Source: Psychroserpens burtonensis DSM 12212 (GTDB lineage Bacteria; Bacteroidota; Bacteroidia; Flavobacteriales; Flavobacteriaceae). From it: DNA of 64,000 nt. Position numbers and translations under genes: made by a program. The stretch is taken from the NCBI RefSeq assembly GCF_000425305.1, contig NZ_AUDE01000001.1, positions 248,001 to 312,000 of the forward strand, given 5' to 3'. Shown piece by piece: positions 33,292-41,262 of this stretch (position 1 is the first letter of the stretch; every line of letters starts with the position of its first letter). The notes below the pieces were generated by a model. The model saw only the letters and a program-made list of their open reading frames with translations, was not told the DNA's origin and did no database searches.

Positions 33292-34722
33292 TTAACTCTC
33301 GTTGTCTTCTTTTTTATTCGGAAGTGTTTTCGTGTCTGCTGCAGCTGCTTTGTCTTTACCTTTTAAATACTCAGGCAAATCCATACCAGCCATATTAAAC
33401 ATGTCCTGTAATGGCGGAACCGATTTGTACATACCTGATAAAAAATTAGCTGTAGACGATTTTCCGTTTTCGCTAGTGGCACCGCTATCCCAAACAGTCA
33501 CTTTATCGATTTTGATATTTTTGATAGCTTCCGCTTGTGTTCTTACTAATTCTGGTAATTTATCAGCAATCAATAATAAGACAGCATCTCTGGTGCTATT
33601 TCCAGCAGCCTTTACAATTTGTTCCATACCAGCAGCTTGTTTTGTTAAGATTTCATACTGACCTTGCGCTTCGGCTTGTGCTTTAAACAGTATCGCATCA
33701 GCTTCTCCTTTTGCGCGTCTTCTAATACGCTCAGCCTCTGCTTCTGCATCTATTTCTACTTTGCGTTTATCAATTTCCGCAGGAATGATAATATCTGCCA
33801 TTTGAGATGAACGCTCACGCTCTGCTCTAGCGACTTCTGCTTGTTGTTCTGCAGAGTAAGACTCTTCTAGTGCTTTTGCCGTTTGAACTTTTTCAGATGC
33901 TATAGCCACACGTTCTGCTTCTGCCTCACGTTGACGACGTAATGAATCTGAATTTGCAACTGCGATTTTTGCTGTATTTTCTCCTTCTACAGCTTTTGCA
34001 TTGGCTGCAGCAACCTGTGTTCTTTCATCCTGTACAGCATTGGCTTCACCAATAGATCCATCTCTAGTTTTTTCAGCAACCGATTTACGTGCTGCGTTAA
34101 TAGCATGCGCTGCAGCTTCTTTTCCTAAAGCTTCAATATAACCAGACTCATCAACGATATCTGTAATGTTTACATTGATTAATTTTAAACCAACTTTCTT
34201 TAGTTCCGTTTCAACACTTTGAGAAATATTAGTTAAGAATTTGTCACGATCATTATTAATTTCTTCAATATCCATTGAAGCCACTACTAAACGTAATTGG
34301 CCAAAAATAATTTCTTGAGCTAATTCTTGAATTTCATTTTGACCTAGGCCTAATAAACGCTCAGCAGCATTTTGCATGACACCAGGTTCTGTAGAAACTC
34401 CAATAGTAAATCGTGATGGTACGTTTACACGAATATTTTGTTTAGAAAGTGCATTTACAAGGTTTACTTCAATAGATATTGGTGTTAACTCTAGAAATTC
34501 ATAATCCTGAAATACAGGAATGATGAATGCTGCTCCACCATGAATACATTTGGCAGATTGACCGCCACCTACTTTTCCATACACGACTAAAATGCGGTCA
34601 GAAGGACAACGTTTGTAGCGTTTTATAAGAATGATTAGAAAGACAAAGACGAAAAGTAATGCAGCAACTGCTGCAATAGGAAAGCCTAAATCAAAGCTTT
34701 GTTGTATCACTAGGTAGTTCAT
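33292..34722 (-). CDS. Flotillin-family (SPFH) membrane protein
   Basis: A 476-residue protein. It has an N-terminal helix (about residues 13-33), then the SPFH/band-7 domain (CPSDRILVVYGKVGGGQSAK through EIIFGQLRLVVASMDIEEIN and VETELKKVGLKLINVNITDI), then a long Ala/Glu-rich coiled coil (about 220-380, with AEAEAERIRRRAKGEADAI) typical of flotillins. It should organise membrane microdomains. The gene overlaps the upstream NfeD-like gene by 32 bases, as a FloT/YuaF-type pair. Confidence 0.93.
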   Translation of the reverse strand: MNYLVIQQSFDLGFPIAAVAALLFVFVFLIILIKRYKRCPSDRILVVYGKVGGGQSAKCIHGGAAFIIPVFQDYEFLELTPISIEVNLVNALSKQNIRVNVPSRFTIGVSTEPGVMQNAAERLLGLGQNEIQELAQEIIFGQLRLVVASMDIEEINNDRDKFLTNISQSVETELKKVGLKLINVNITDIVDESGYIEALGKEAAAHAINAARKSVAEKTRDGSIGEANAVQDERTQVAAANAKAVEGENTAKIAVANSDSLRRQREAEAERVAIASEKVQTAKALEESYSAEQQAEVARAERERSSQMADIIIPAEIDKRKVEIDAEAEAERIRRRAKGEADAILFKAQAEAQGQYEILTKQAAGMEQIVKAAGNSTRDAVLLLIADKLPELVRTQAEAIKNIKIDKVTVWDSGATSENGKSSTANFLSGMYKSVPPLQDMFNMAGMDLPEYLKGKDKAAAADTKTLPNKKEDNES

Positions 34723-35341
34723 AGGTTTTTGTTTTAACTGGTTCTATTGTTTTAATTGGTTCTATTGGCTTTTTGGTGTGTTCTACTATTAATATGCCAT
34801 TGCTGGTGACGTCTACAACTTGAATGATGCTTCCTGATTTTAGTTCAGAAAGTGAATCTGAAAGCGCTTCAAGTTCTCTTAAAGTTCCTTGAACTCTTAC
34901 GCTTACTTTTCCCATCCTTGTGCGATTTGCGCCAATGGTAAGATATACCTCACCTATGGCATTAATGGCATTTTTGTAATCTAAAGTTCCGCTATCTGTT
35001 AGTTTTTTCATCCCATAAAACATAGCGCCCATGATACCCATCATTAGTAATCCGCAACCTAAAGCAACGATGACACTTACAGGTTTTGAAAACCCTACAT
35101 TGATACAAGCAATACCGATCCATCCAAAAATGGTAAGGAAGCCAACGAGATTTTTAAACGTGATAAATTGAAACCCGATACCTCCATCAGCATCAATTTC
35201 AGAATCTAGACCATCAAAGTCATCACTACCATCCATTCCAAGAAAGGTCGTTATGATTACAAAAACGAAAATTAGAGAGCCGATGAGCGCAATAATCCAA
35301 AAGAATTTAGAGAATCCATCTAAAGCTGAAAACCATTCCAT
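34691..35341 (-). CDS. NfeD-like/YuaF-like flotillin partner membrane protein
   Basis: A 216-residue protein with three hydrophobic helices (about residues 13-34, 65-85 and 90-112) and a C-terminal OB-fold-like segment (GEVYLTIGANRTRMGKVSVR, SGSIIQVVDVTSNGILIVEH) as in NfeD/YuaF proteins that accompany flotillins. An acidic loop (DGSDDFDGLDSEIDADGG) separates the first helices. There is no serine-protease domain, so this is the short NfeD form. Its last ten codons overlap the flotillin start, implying coupled translation. Confidence 0.78.
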   Translation of the reverse strand: MEWFSALDGFSKFFWIIALIGSLIFVFVIITTFLGMDGSDDFDGLDSEIDADGGIGFQFITFKNLVGFLTIFGWIGIACINVGFSKPVSVIVALGCGLLMMGIMGAMFYGMKKLTDSGTLDYKNAINAIGEVYLTIGANRTRMGKVSVRVQGTLRELEALSDSLSELKSGSIIQVVDVTSNGILIVEHTKKPIEPIKTIEPVKTKTYELPSDTTKL

Positions 35342-35401
35342 AGTCGGTTAGTGTTAAAAATTAATACTTAAAGATAAGACGTTTAAAAATGTCTTACAAT
35401 T

Positions 35402-36562
35402 TTATTTTGAAAGTAAAATAGAGACTGCGTTGCCACCAAATCCTACGGCATTTACAAGAACATATTTGATATATTTTGGTGTTTTGGCTTTTAAGTAGGG
35501 TATCGCGATGAATTCTTGATGTTGTAACATCATAACTGCCATCTCAATATTTAAAAGTCCTGAGGCACCAAGGCTGTGACCTATCTTCCATTTATTAGTA
35601 GTCAATGCAGGGATTTTGTTACAAAAAATAGTTGTAATTGCATTAATTTCTGCCTGATCACCTTTAATAGTTCCCGGAGTGTGTGTGACGATAACGTCTA
35701 TGTCTTCTGGATTTATATCGCCTAAAGCCATTCTCATTGACCGTTGAAAACAAATCGCGTTTGTTGATAATGACGCGTTATGTTCAAGGATTTCAGTAGC
35801 GTAACCAATACCAATAATTTGTGCTAAAGCGTTTTCGGTTGTTCCAGATTCTAGACAAGCCATTGCTGCACCTTCACCAAGAATCATGCTGTTTTCGGTT
35901 TTATTAAGGTTTAGGGCTTGGTTTGGGTAAAGCGTTTTGACTGCGCTCAAGGAGACATCGCTCTTGGCATAAATTTTTAAAGCCTGCATTTGTGCAATCG
36001 TAAACGCCGTTAAAGGCGCTTCACTACCACCTACTAAAAACTTGTCACACATGCCAGAATTGATCCAAGCAATTCCGTTGAGCATCGCATGTAATGCGGT
36101 AGAACAGGTTATAGAATGTGAGATTTCTGGACCTTGGGTTTGTAAATCATGAGCAACCCATGATGCGATATTTCCTAAGGTTGTCGTTGGTGAACTTAAG
36201 GTTTCTGCTTTCTTGTTTTTTAGAAATTCTTCATGATATGTTTCAAAAAGCGCTGTTGCACCTCTCGAGGACCCAATATTGATTCCAAAATTATCTGTCG
36301 CTTTCCATCCAGCACTTTTAATAGCGTTACGAGCAGAAAAAATAGCGTATAACACCGAATTGTCTAATGCTCTATATTTTGAGTTAGACTGCCGTAAATC
36401 TTCAATGTCTGCTTTTAATGCCTTCGGAAATGTAGCCACGAGAACACCGTCTTTTTCAGTGAAACAATGAGAATCATTCAAATAGTTATTCCAAATATCG
36501 ATAGGCGTTTTTCCTAAAGGAGAAATGGATGCTAGTGCAGTTATGGAAATAGGGTGTTGCAA
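35402..36562 (-). CDS. Beta-ketoacyl-ACP synthase of the biotin operon
   Basis: A 386-residue thiolase-fold condensing enzyme. The catalytic triad is complete: Cys153 in ITCSTALHAM, His294 in VTHTPGTIKGDQAE and His329 in KWKIGHSLGASG. It is shorter than FabF (about 410) and divergent (LNLNKTENSMILGEGAAMA). It is the last gene after bioF, DUF2007, bioD and bioA on the same strand, so it probably elongates the pimeloyl-ACP precursor rather than serving bulk fatty-acid synthesis (inference from context). Confidence 0.86.
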   Translation of the reverse strand: MQHPISITALASISPLGKTPIDIWNNYLNDSHCFTEKDGVLVATFPKALKADIEDLRQSNSKYRALDNSVLYAIFSARNAIKSAGWKATDNFGINIGSSRGATALFETYHEEFLKNKKAETLSSPTTTLGNIASWVAHDLQTQGPEISHSITCSTALHAMLNGIAWINSGMCDKFLVGGSEAPLTAFTIAQMQALKIYAKSDVSLSAVKTLYPNQALNLNKTENSMILGEGAAMACLESGTTENALAQIIGIGYATEILEHNASLSTNAICFQRSMRMALGDINPEDIDVIVTHTPGTIKGDQAEINAITTIFCNKIPALTTNKWKIGHSLGASGLLNIEMAVMMLQHQEFIAIPYLKAKTPKYIKYVLVNAVGFGGNAVSILLSK

Positions 36563-36648
36563 GTAAATTGGTTTTTGACAAAGATATTAATATCGCTTTA
36601 TTTTCTTGTACGGTTTTAGAGTCTTATTGATTTTGATTTAGGGTGCTA

Positions 36649-36704
36649 TCACATCGAGCGAAGTCAAGATGCTTAAGTGTCTCGACTCCCCTTGAAATGA
36701 CGGA
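36649..36704. repeat. Imperfect inverted interspersed repeat
   Basis: A TCGAGCGAAGTCAAGA arm and a TCTCGACTCCCCTTGA arm form an imperfect inverted repeat ending in GAAATGACGG. This is a degraded copy of the 'TCGAG..GTCGAGA / TCTCGAC..CTCGAAATGAC' type of palindrome scattered between genes in many flavobacterial genomes. It lies between bioA and the ketoacyl-synthase gene. Confidence 0.65.
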
Positions 36705-36711
36705 TGAAAAC

Positions 36712-37977
36712 CTATACAATCTCCAAAGCCTCTTCAATGACTTGATACACTTTTTTGAGCTGCGTATCTGAAATCACATAAGGCACTTGAATATAAATCG
36801 TATTTCCTAATGGTCTTAAAAAGACCCCTCGATCCATAAAGAATTTAAGGAGTTTATCCCTTAAATCACCATAACGTTCCATTTTGGTATGGAGGTCTAA
36901 TGCAAAAATAACACCTATATGTCGTGTTGATTTTACGTTTGGATGGTTTTTAATCTTTAGTTCAAATGCTTCATGAGCTTTGGAGATTTGTTTGATGTTG
37001 TGTTGAATTTCCGAAGAAATTAAAAGCTCAATTCCTGCAATAGCCGTCGCGCAAGCTATTGGATTTGCCGAATAGGTATGGCAGTGAAAAAAGCCTTTAG
37101 CCATATCATTACTTAAAAAAGCATCATAAATAGCTTGAGTACAAGACGTAATTGCCATTGGGATTAATCCTGCAGTTAACGCTTTACTCAAACAGATAAT
37201 GTCGGGTTTGGTCGTGATATGATCTGATGCAAAATAACGTCCTGTCTTACCAAAACCCGTCATGACTTCATCTGCAATAGTTAAGATTTGCTGTTGTTTA
37301 CAATAGGATAGGATCTCGTTTAAACCATGGGCATCATGAATTTTCATTCCTGCAGCACCTTGGACTAACGGCTCGTAGATAAATCCTGCTAGATTATCTT
37401 GTGTACTGTAATCTTTAATGAGGTTTAATATGTGCTGAGTATTGTTCCCATCTGGTGTTGGAATCCTTTTAACATCAATCAAGAACTCTTCAAATGGACC
37501 ATTATAAACCGATAAGCCCGAAACACTCATCGCTCCAAAAGTATCACCATGAAACCCGTTTTCAAACGCCATAAACACAGCGCGTTTGTCACCACTATTG
37601 AAGTGGAATTGCAATGCCATTTTGATGGCTGCTTCTACAGCAGTTGATCCGTTATCATTAAAGAAAATCTTGTTTTGACCGTCTGGCAGTATTTTTATAA
37701 GTTCTTCAGATAAGCTTATTGCAGGCTCATGTGTGAAATCACTAAACATGATTTGATCGAGTTGTTGCATTTGCTTGTAGGTCTTCTCGATGATATAATC
37801 GTTGCAATGTCCATACATGGAGGTGTACCATGAGGAAATGGCGTCTATATAGTCATTGCCATCTTCATCTGTAAGGATACAGCCTTTTGCTTTTATAATT
37901 GCAAGGCTTTCTGGATGCAGCTGGTGTTGCTTTAGTGGATGCCACAGGTGTTTTTTATCTCTTTGTTTTAGGGTCAT
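36712..37977 (-). CDS. bioA: Adenosylmethionine-8-amino-7-oxononanoate aminotransferase
   Basis: Converts 7-keto-8-aminopelargonate to 7,8-diaminopelargonate with SAM as amino donor. It is a 421-residue class III aminotransferase. Visible are HLWHPLKQHQLHPESL at the start, the substrate-pocket SSWYTSMYGHCNDYI, the PLP phosphate site NDNGSTAVEAAIKMA, the Asp in ILTIADEVMTGFGKTG and the PLP lysine in CLSKALTAGLIPM. It lies between bioD and the ketoacyl synthase gene. Confidence 0.96.
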   Translation of the reverse strand: MTLKQRDKKHLWHPLKQHQLHPESLAIIKAKGCILTDEDGNDYIDAISSWYTSMYGHCNDYIIEKTYKQMQQLDQIMFSDFTHEPAISLSEELIKILPDGQNKIFFNDNGSTAVEAAIKMALQFHFNSGDKRAVFMAFENGFHGDTFGAMSVSGLSVYNGPFEEFLIDVKRIPTPDGNNTQHILNLIKDYSTQDNLAGFIYEPLVQGAAGMKIHDAHGLNEILSYCKQQQILTIADEVMTGFGKTGRYFASDHITTKPDIICLSKALTAGLIPMAITSCTQAIYDAFLSNDMAKGFFHCHTYSANPIACATAIAGIELLISSEIQHNIKQISKAHEAFELKIKNHPNVKSTRHIGVIFALDLHTKMERYGDLRDKLLKFFMDRGVFLRPLGNTIYIQVPYVISDTQLKKVYQVIEEALEIV

Positions 37978-37978
37978 A

Positions 37979-38125
37979 ACATTTCCTGCAAAGGCAGGAA
38001 TCTCTTTTTTATTAAACTTGGTTTTTTTGACCTCGCAGGTTTTGAAACCGGTGAAGTCTGCTTGCTTTTATGTTGTTGTAACAAAACTAATTGTTTTTTG
38101 TCATTCCTACGAAGGCAGGAACCTA
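37979..38125. repeat. Cluster of small interspersed palindromes in the bioD-bioA gap
   Basis: The 359-base stretch 37978-38336 has no gene. It holds TTCCTGC-AAAG-GCAGGAA (37983-38000), a partial CCTCGCAGGTTTTGAAACCGG element (38031-38051) and a second TTCCT...AGGAA copy preceded by GTCA (38100-38122). These match the common 'GTCATTCCT.CGAAGGCAGGAATC' and 'CCTCGCAGGTTTTGAAACC' families of mobile intergenic repeats. An 80-codon minus-strand reading frame over them is composed of repeat-derived text (GSCLRRNDKK) and is not a gene. 38126-38336 shows nothing else. Confidence 0.7.
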
Positions 38126-38336
38126 CTTCCTTTTTTATTCTTTCATTCCTTTTGTCTTGAAACAAACTGCGGAGCACATCCTGAGGACCATAAAATAAGA
38201 ATAGACGAATAAACAAAACAAAAACTCAAGTTGAAATGAGGGGTTTTATAGTATGTATTTCAATGGTTAGTGCTTAGCATTGATTTGGGGTTTGAATATC
38301 CAACTTAATTACTGAGAACCCAAACGTCTGTTTCTT

Positions 38337-38954
38337 TTAAAGTGACTTTAACTGATCTCTAAATTTATCAGCATATTCCAAAATCACATTCTTGTCAAAA
38401 TAAGGCTCTTCGGCAATACGTCCAATAACGTTAACGTTCGTCATTTTAATGATGATATCTTCTGATGTTTTATGCTCATTTCCGGAGAACATAAGAGCGA
38501 TATCAAATCCTTTTTCTTTCAATAAATTAAGGGTTAAAAGGGTATGGTTAATGCTGCCTAAATAATGTCGAGATACCACAATCACCTTATAGTTTGGTTT
38601 GATAAGGTCTAAAATAGTGTTCTTTGTATTGATAGGAACGAAGACACCTCCAGCACCTTCAATGACTAAATTATTTTTAGTTTTAGGCGGTTTGATATTT
38701 TTCAATTCTATAGTAATATTGTCAATATCTGCAGCAGCATGCGGACTCATAGGCGTATGCAACGCATAACTATTGTCATAGAATTTTGTTGTTGTATTGG
38801 AGACCAAGCGCTTCACTTTTTTAGTGTCACAATTGTCTAAGTCGCCTGCTTGAATAGGCTTCCAATAGTCGGCTTCTAAAGCTTCAGTTACAATTGCAGA
38901 AACTATCGTTTTACCGACATCTGTACCAATACCTGTGATGAAATATGTTTGCAT
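38337..38954 (-). CDS. bioD: Dethiobiotin synthetase
   Basis: ATP-dependent ring closure of diaminopelargonate to dethiobiotin. A 205-residue protein with P-loop GIGTDVGKTIVSAIV at about residues 8-22, the catalytic region WKPIQAGDLDNCDT and NNLVIEGAGGVFVPI. It is slightly shorter than E. coli BioD but complete. Eight bases separate it from the DUF2007 gene upstream. Confidence 0.95.
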   Translation of the reverse strand: MQTYFITGIGTDVGKTIVSAIVTEALEADYWKPIQAGDLDNCDTKKVKRLVSNTTTKFYDNSYALHTPMSPHAAADIDNITIELKNIKPPKTKNNLVIEGAGGVFVPINTKNTILDLIKPNYKVIVVSRHYLGSINHTLLTLNLLKEKGFDIALMFSGNEHKTSEDIIIKMTNVNVIGRIAEEPYFDKNVILEYADKFRDQLKSL

Positions 38955-38961
38955 AATTTAT

Positions 38962-39402
38962 TTAAACGTTGTTGCTATTGGGTTTAATATCTTCTTTTGA
39001 AAATTGAGTATTACAATTTTCACATTGGTATTTATATCGTGTATGAAACGGAAGCGTGCCAAATATAAATCCAACCAAGAAAGCGAAGAAGGATTTAAAA
39101 TCGGTTATTGTCGAGAATAATTCAACGGTTCCGCTACTGCAATTTGGGCATTCAATTGGGTTACCGTCATCATCTATAGAATATTGGTTAATGGTACTTA
39201 ATATATGTTTTGCTTTCATGGCATCTTTTGCCAATACTTGGAGTTTTACACCTCCAATGGCATTACTCACCAGTGGATCTGTATCTATTGTTAAATGATC
39301 TTTTAGAAAGACTTTTATACCATCTGCTTCTAAGCGACCTCTGATGATTTGTGCTTCAGTTGTGTATTGAAATCTTGCAATGGTTATAAATGTATCGCTC
39401 AT
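38962..39402 (-). CDS. DUF2007 and zinc-ribbon protein inside the biotin operon
   Basis: A 146-residue protein. The N-terminal DUF2007 domain (FITIARFQYTTEAQIIRGRL, then VKLQVLAKDAMKAKHIL, about residues 3-70) is followed by a zinc site formed by CPNCSSG and CENCNTQ (about residues 84 and 128) on either side of a hydrophobic hairpin (FFAFLVGFIFGTLPF). DUF2007 proteins are called putative signal-transducing proteins, and the role is unknown. Its place between bioF and bioD suggests shared expression, not necessarily shared chemistry. Confidence 0.72.
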   Translation of the reverse strand: MSDTFITIARFQYTTEAQIIRGRLEADGIKVFLKDHLTIDTDPLVSNAIGGVKLQVLAKDAMKAKHILSTINQYSIDDDGNPIECPNCSSGTVELFSTITDFKSFFAFLVGFIFGTLPFHTRYKYQCENCNTQFSKEDIKPNSNNV

Positions 39403-39430
39403 TTTCCGAGGACAATAGTTTAATTTGATG

Positions 39431-40582
39431 TCAGGGTGTAAAGGTAGTGAGTAACTCTAAAACTTTGGTAATTTCTTTATGAGTATTATAACTATGTAAA
39501 CAGAAGCGTAAACGTTCTTTTGCCTTTGGAACGGTAGGAGAGAGGATCGCTTTAACGTCAAAACCGTTGTTTTTTAATGCTTCGGAAATGTGCTTGACCA
39601 GATCATTGCCAGAGATGATACAACATTGGATAGCAGAATTACTAGTTGTGAATAACTGCTGAAGTTGAAGTCGTTTTATTTCAGCCTTGAAAAAACTAAT
39701 GTTTTCTTGAAGTTCTATTTTGTCATGCTGAACCTGATTCAGCATCTCATCATAAGAAGCTTGGATGGTTGCTAAACTATGAGGAGGCAAAGCTGTGGTA
39801 TAAATAAAAGCTCTCGAAAAATTGATGAGATAGTTTTTAAGATCACGATGACCTAAAATTGCTGCACCATGACAACCTAGTGCTTTACCAAAGGTTATGA
39901 TTCTTGCAAAAACGAAGTCTTCGAGTTGTAGCTCGTTGACTAATCCGTTGCCTATTTCTCCAAAAATTCCAATGGCGTGTGCTTCGTCAATGATGAGGTT
40001 TGCTTTGTTTTTTTTGCAGATAGTGGCGAGTGTTTTTAGGTCTGGAGAATCACCATCCATTGAAAATACAGATTCTGTGATTATATACACGTCGTTTAAT
40101 TCGCTTCTAGACGCCGCTCGAAGTGATAGTTGGTGAGTAAGATCGTTTAAATCATTATGTTTAAACTTAAACGCTTTGGCGTTACTCATTTTGATGCCGT
40201 CACGAATAGAGGCATGGCAAAATTCGTCATATAGAATACTATCATTTCGTTGCGGTACACATGAAAAGAAGCCTACGTTAGCATCGTAGCCAGAGTTGAA
40301 AATAAGAGCGCTTTCTGTGTTATGGAATGTGCTTATTTGTTGCTCGACTGTGGTATATAAACTATGATTTCCAGTCAATAATCTTGAACCTGTTGCTCCA
40401 TTTTGTATGAGATTATGGTTTATTAGATATTGATGTGCCTTCTCAAAAATGGTTGTAGACCTTGAAAACCCCAAATAGTCGTTAGAAGAAAAATCAACTA
40501 AGGTATTTCCTTGTCCTAGATGTCTAAATGCATTGTCCTGTGTTCTAGAGCTGAGTTTGTTTTGTAGTTTTTTAGGAAGCAT
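39431..40582 (-). CDS. bioF: 8-amino-7-oxononanoate synthase, with repeat-derived insert
   Basis: PLP-dependent condensation of pimeloyl-ACP/CoA with alanine. It has 383 residues, including VDFSSNDYLGFSRS, NGATGSRLLTGNHSLY, HASIRDGIKMSNAKAF and the PLP lysine in IITFGKALGCHGAA. Around residue 285 the protein reads YDEMLNQVQHDKIELQ. EMLNQVQHDK is the translation of a common interspersed palindrome, lying in a surface helix region, so the reading frame has absorbed a repeat. It starts eight bases after the upstream membrane-protein gene. Confidence 0.95.
   Translation of the reverse strand: MLPKKLQNKLSSRTQDNAFRHLGQGNTLVDFSSNDYLGFSRSTTIFEKAHQYLINHNLIQNGATGSRLLTGNHSLYTTVEQQISTFHNTESALIFNSGYDANVGFFSCVPQRNDSILYDEFCHASIRDGIKMSNAKAFKFKHNDLNDLTHQLSLRAASRSELNDVYIITESVFSMDGDSPDLKTLATICKKNKANLIIDEAHAIGIFGEIGNGLVNELQLEDFVFARIITFGKALGCHGAAILGHRDLKNYLINFSRAFIYTTALPPHSLATIQASYDEMLNQVQHDKIELQENISFFKAEIKRLQLQQLFTTSNSAIQCCIISGNDLVKHISEALKNNGFDVKAILSPTVPKAKERLRFCLHSYNTHKEITKVLELLTTFTP
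39722..39750. repeat. Interspersed palindrome inserted in frame in bioF
   Basis: ATGCTGAA (39725-39732) and TTCAGCAT (39738-39745) are perfect 8-base arms around CCTGA, flanked by GTC and CTCAT. This is the widespread 'GTCATGCTGAAC..GTTCAGCATCTCAT' element. On the coding strand it supplies E-M-L-N-Q-V-Q-H-D. Confidence 0.75.
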
Positions 40583-40590
40583 GTTTGGAT

Positions 40591-41118
40591 TTAATCTGTA
40601 TAAACAATTTCACCTTTTTCTCTCAATGTGTCTTTGTCAACCCATTTATAATCATTTTTCACTGTAGCATCTAAAAGGTCAATGGCTAATGCATCTGCGA
40701 TATGTGAAGCCACGTCAAAAGCGTCTTTAAGTTCTTCTGTTTTGTAAACAGTTATTTTTTTGTTTCTCTCATAAAAAATGTTCAATACAATTACGGGAAA
40801 GTTATTTGTGGTTTCTGCAGTTACAACTCTTACAGTAATATTCTCAGTTGTATTAAAGACAGAGATATATTCTGGGTTTTGAAGTGTTTGCCATTTTCCA
40901 ATACTAAAACCTAGTAATGCATCTGTTTTTCTATAGGTTTTTGATTCTAAATCAATTTCAGAACCATCTGTTTTTAACATCATAAACCCAAAGAGAAGAG
41001 GAACTAAGGCTAAATATAGTAGAGATATTAAACCTAGAAGGCCTACAAGTATTGCAGCAAATCCTATAATAGTTTTCCATATAGGGACTTTTCTTGTATA
41101 TCTAATAATTGCATCCAT
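40591..41118 (-). CDS. Membrane protein with PH-like C-terminal part, first gene of the biotin operon
   Basis: A 175-residue protein from the ATG at 41118; a GTG at 41124 is also in frame but falls on the promoter. Two hydrophobic helices (about 14-35 and 36-50) are followed by a soluble domain with strands such as IDLESKTYRKTDALLG and ITVRVVTAETTNNFPVIVL. It may sense or scaffold at the membrane; no family is recognised. Eight bases separate it from bioF, so it leads the operon. Confidence 0.6.
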   Translation of the reverse strand: MDAIIRYTRKVPIWKTIIGFAAILVGLLGLISLLYLALVPLLFGFMMLKTDGSEIDLESKTYRKTDALLGFSIGKWQTLQNPEYISVFNTTENITVRVVTAETTNNFPVIVLNIFYERNKKITVYKTEELKDAFDVASHIADALAIDLLDATVKNDYKWVDKDTLREKGEIVYTD

Positions 41119-41123
41119 AGCCA

Positions 41124-41160
41124 CAAATATAGATAATGAATGGAGTAATCCAATGAAACT
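41124..41160 (-). promoter_or_regulatory. Promoter of the biotin operon
   Basis: On the minus strand TATATTTG (41124-41131) matches TAnnTTTG, and a TTG sits 19 bases upstream, within the 17-23 spacing described for flavobacterial promoters. The -7 element ends five bases before the ATG at 41118, so the mRNA should be nearly leaderless. No BirA-type palindrome is obvious. Confidence 0.6.
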
Positions 41161-41195
41161 TAAGAGACATTAAATATACATGTCTTGAATAAAAA

Positions 41196-41244
41196 ATTAT
41201 TGTTTATCAATAATTTTTGTACATTTGTTATTGTTAAACAATAA
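41196..41244 (+). promoter_or_regulatory. Twin-palindrome operator around the DUF2975 operon promoter
   Basis: ATTATTG-TTTAT-CAATAAT (41196-41214) is a perfect 7-base inverted repeat. TTATTG-TTAAA-CAATAA (41228-41244) has 6-base arms of the same sequence. Their centres are 31 bases apart, about three helical turns. Between them lies TACATTTG (41220-41227), a full TAnnTTTG element, with a TTG at 41200-41202 inside the first palindrome at 17-base spacing. The layout predicts repression by a dimeric HTH protein, most simply the one encoded at the end of this operon. Confidence 0.65.
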
Positions 41245-41262
41245 TTATTAGCAAGTTTTATT

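Noticed and set aside
33302-33661. 119-codon plus-strand frame antisense to the flotillin coiled coil
   Set aside because: Alanine/glutamate-rich repeats on the sense strand create long antisense frames; no independent support.
37974-38216. 80-codon minus-strand frame overlapping the bioA start
   Set aside because: Its text (GSCLRRNDKK and similar) is the translation of interspersed palindromic repeats; there is no domain and the region is better explained as repeats.
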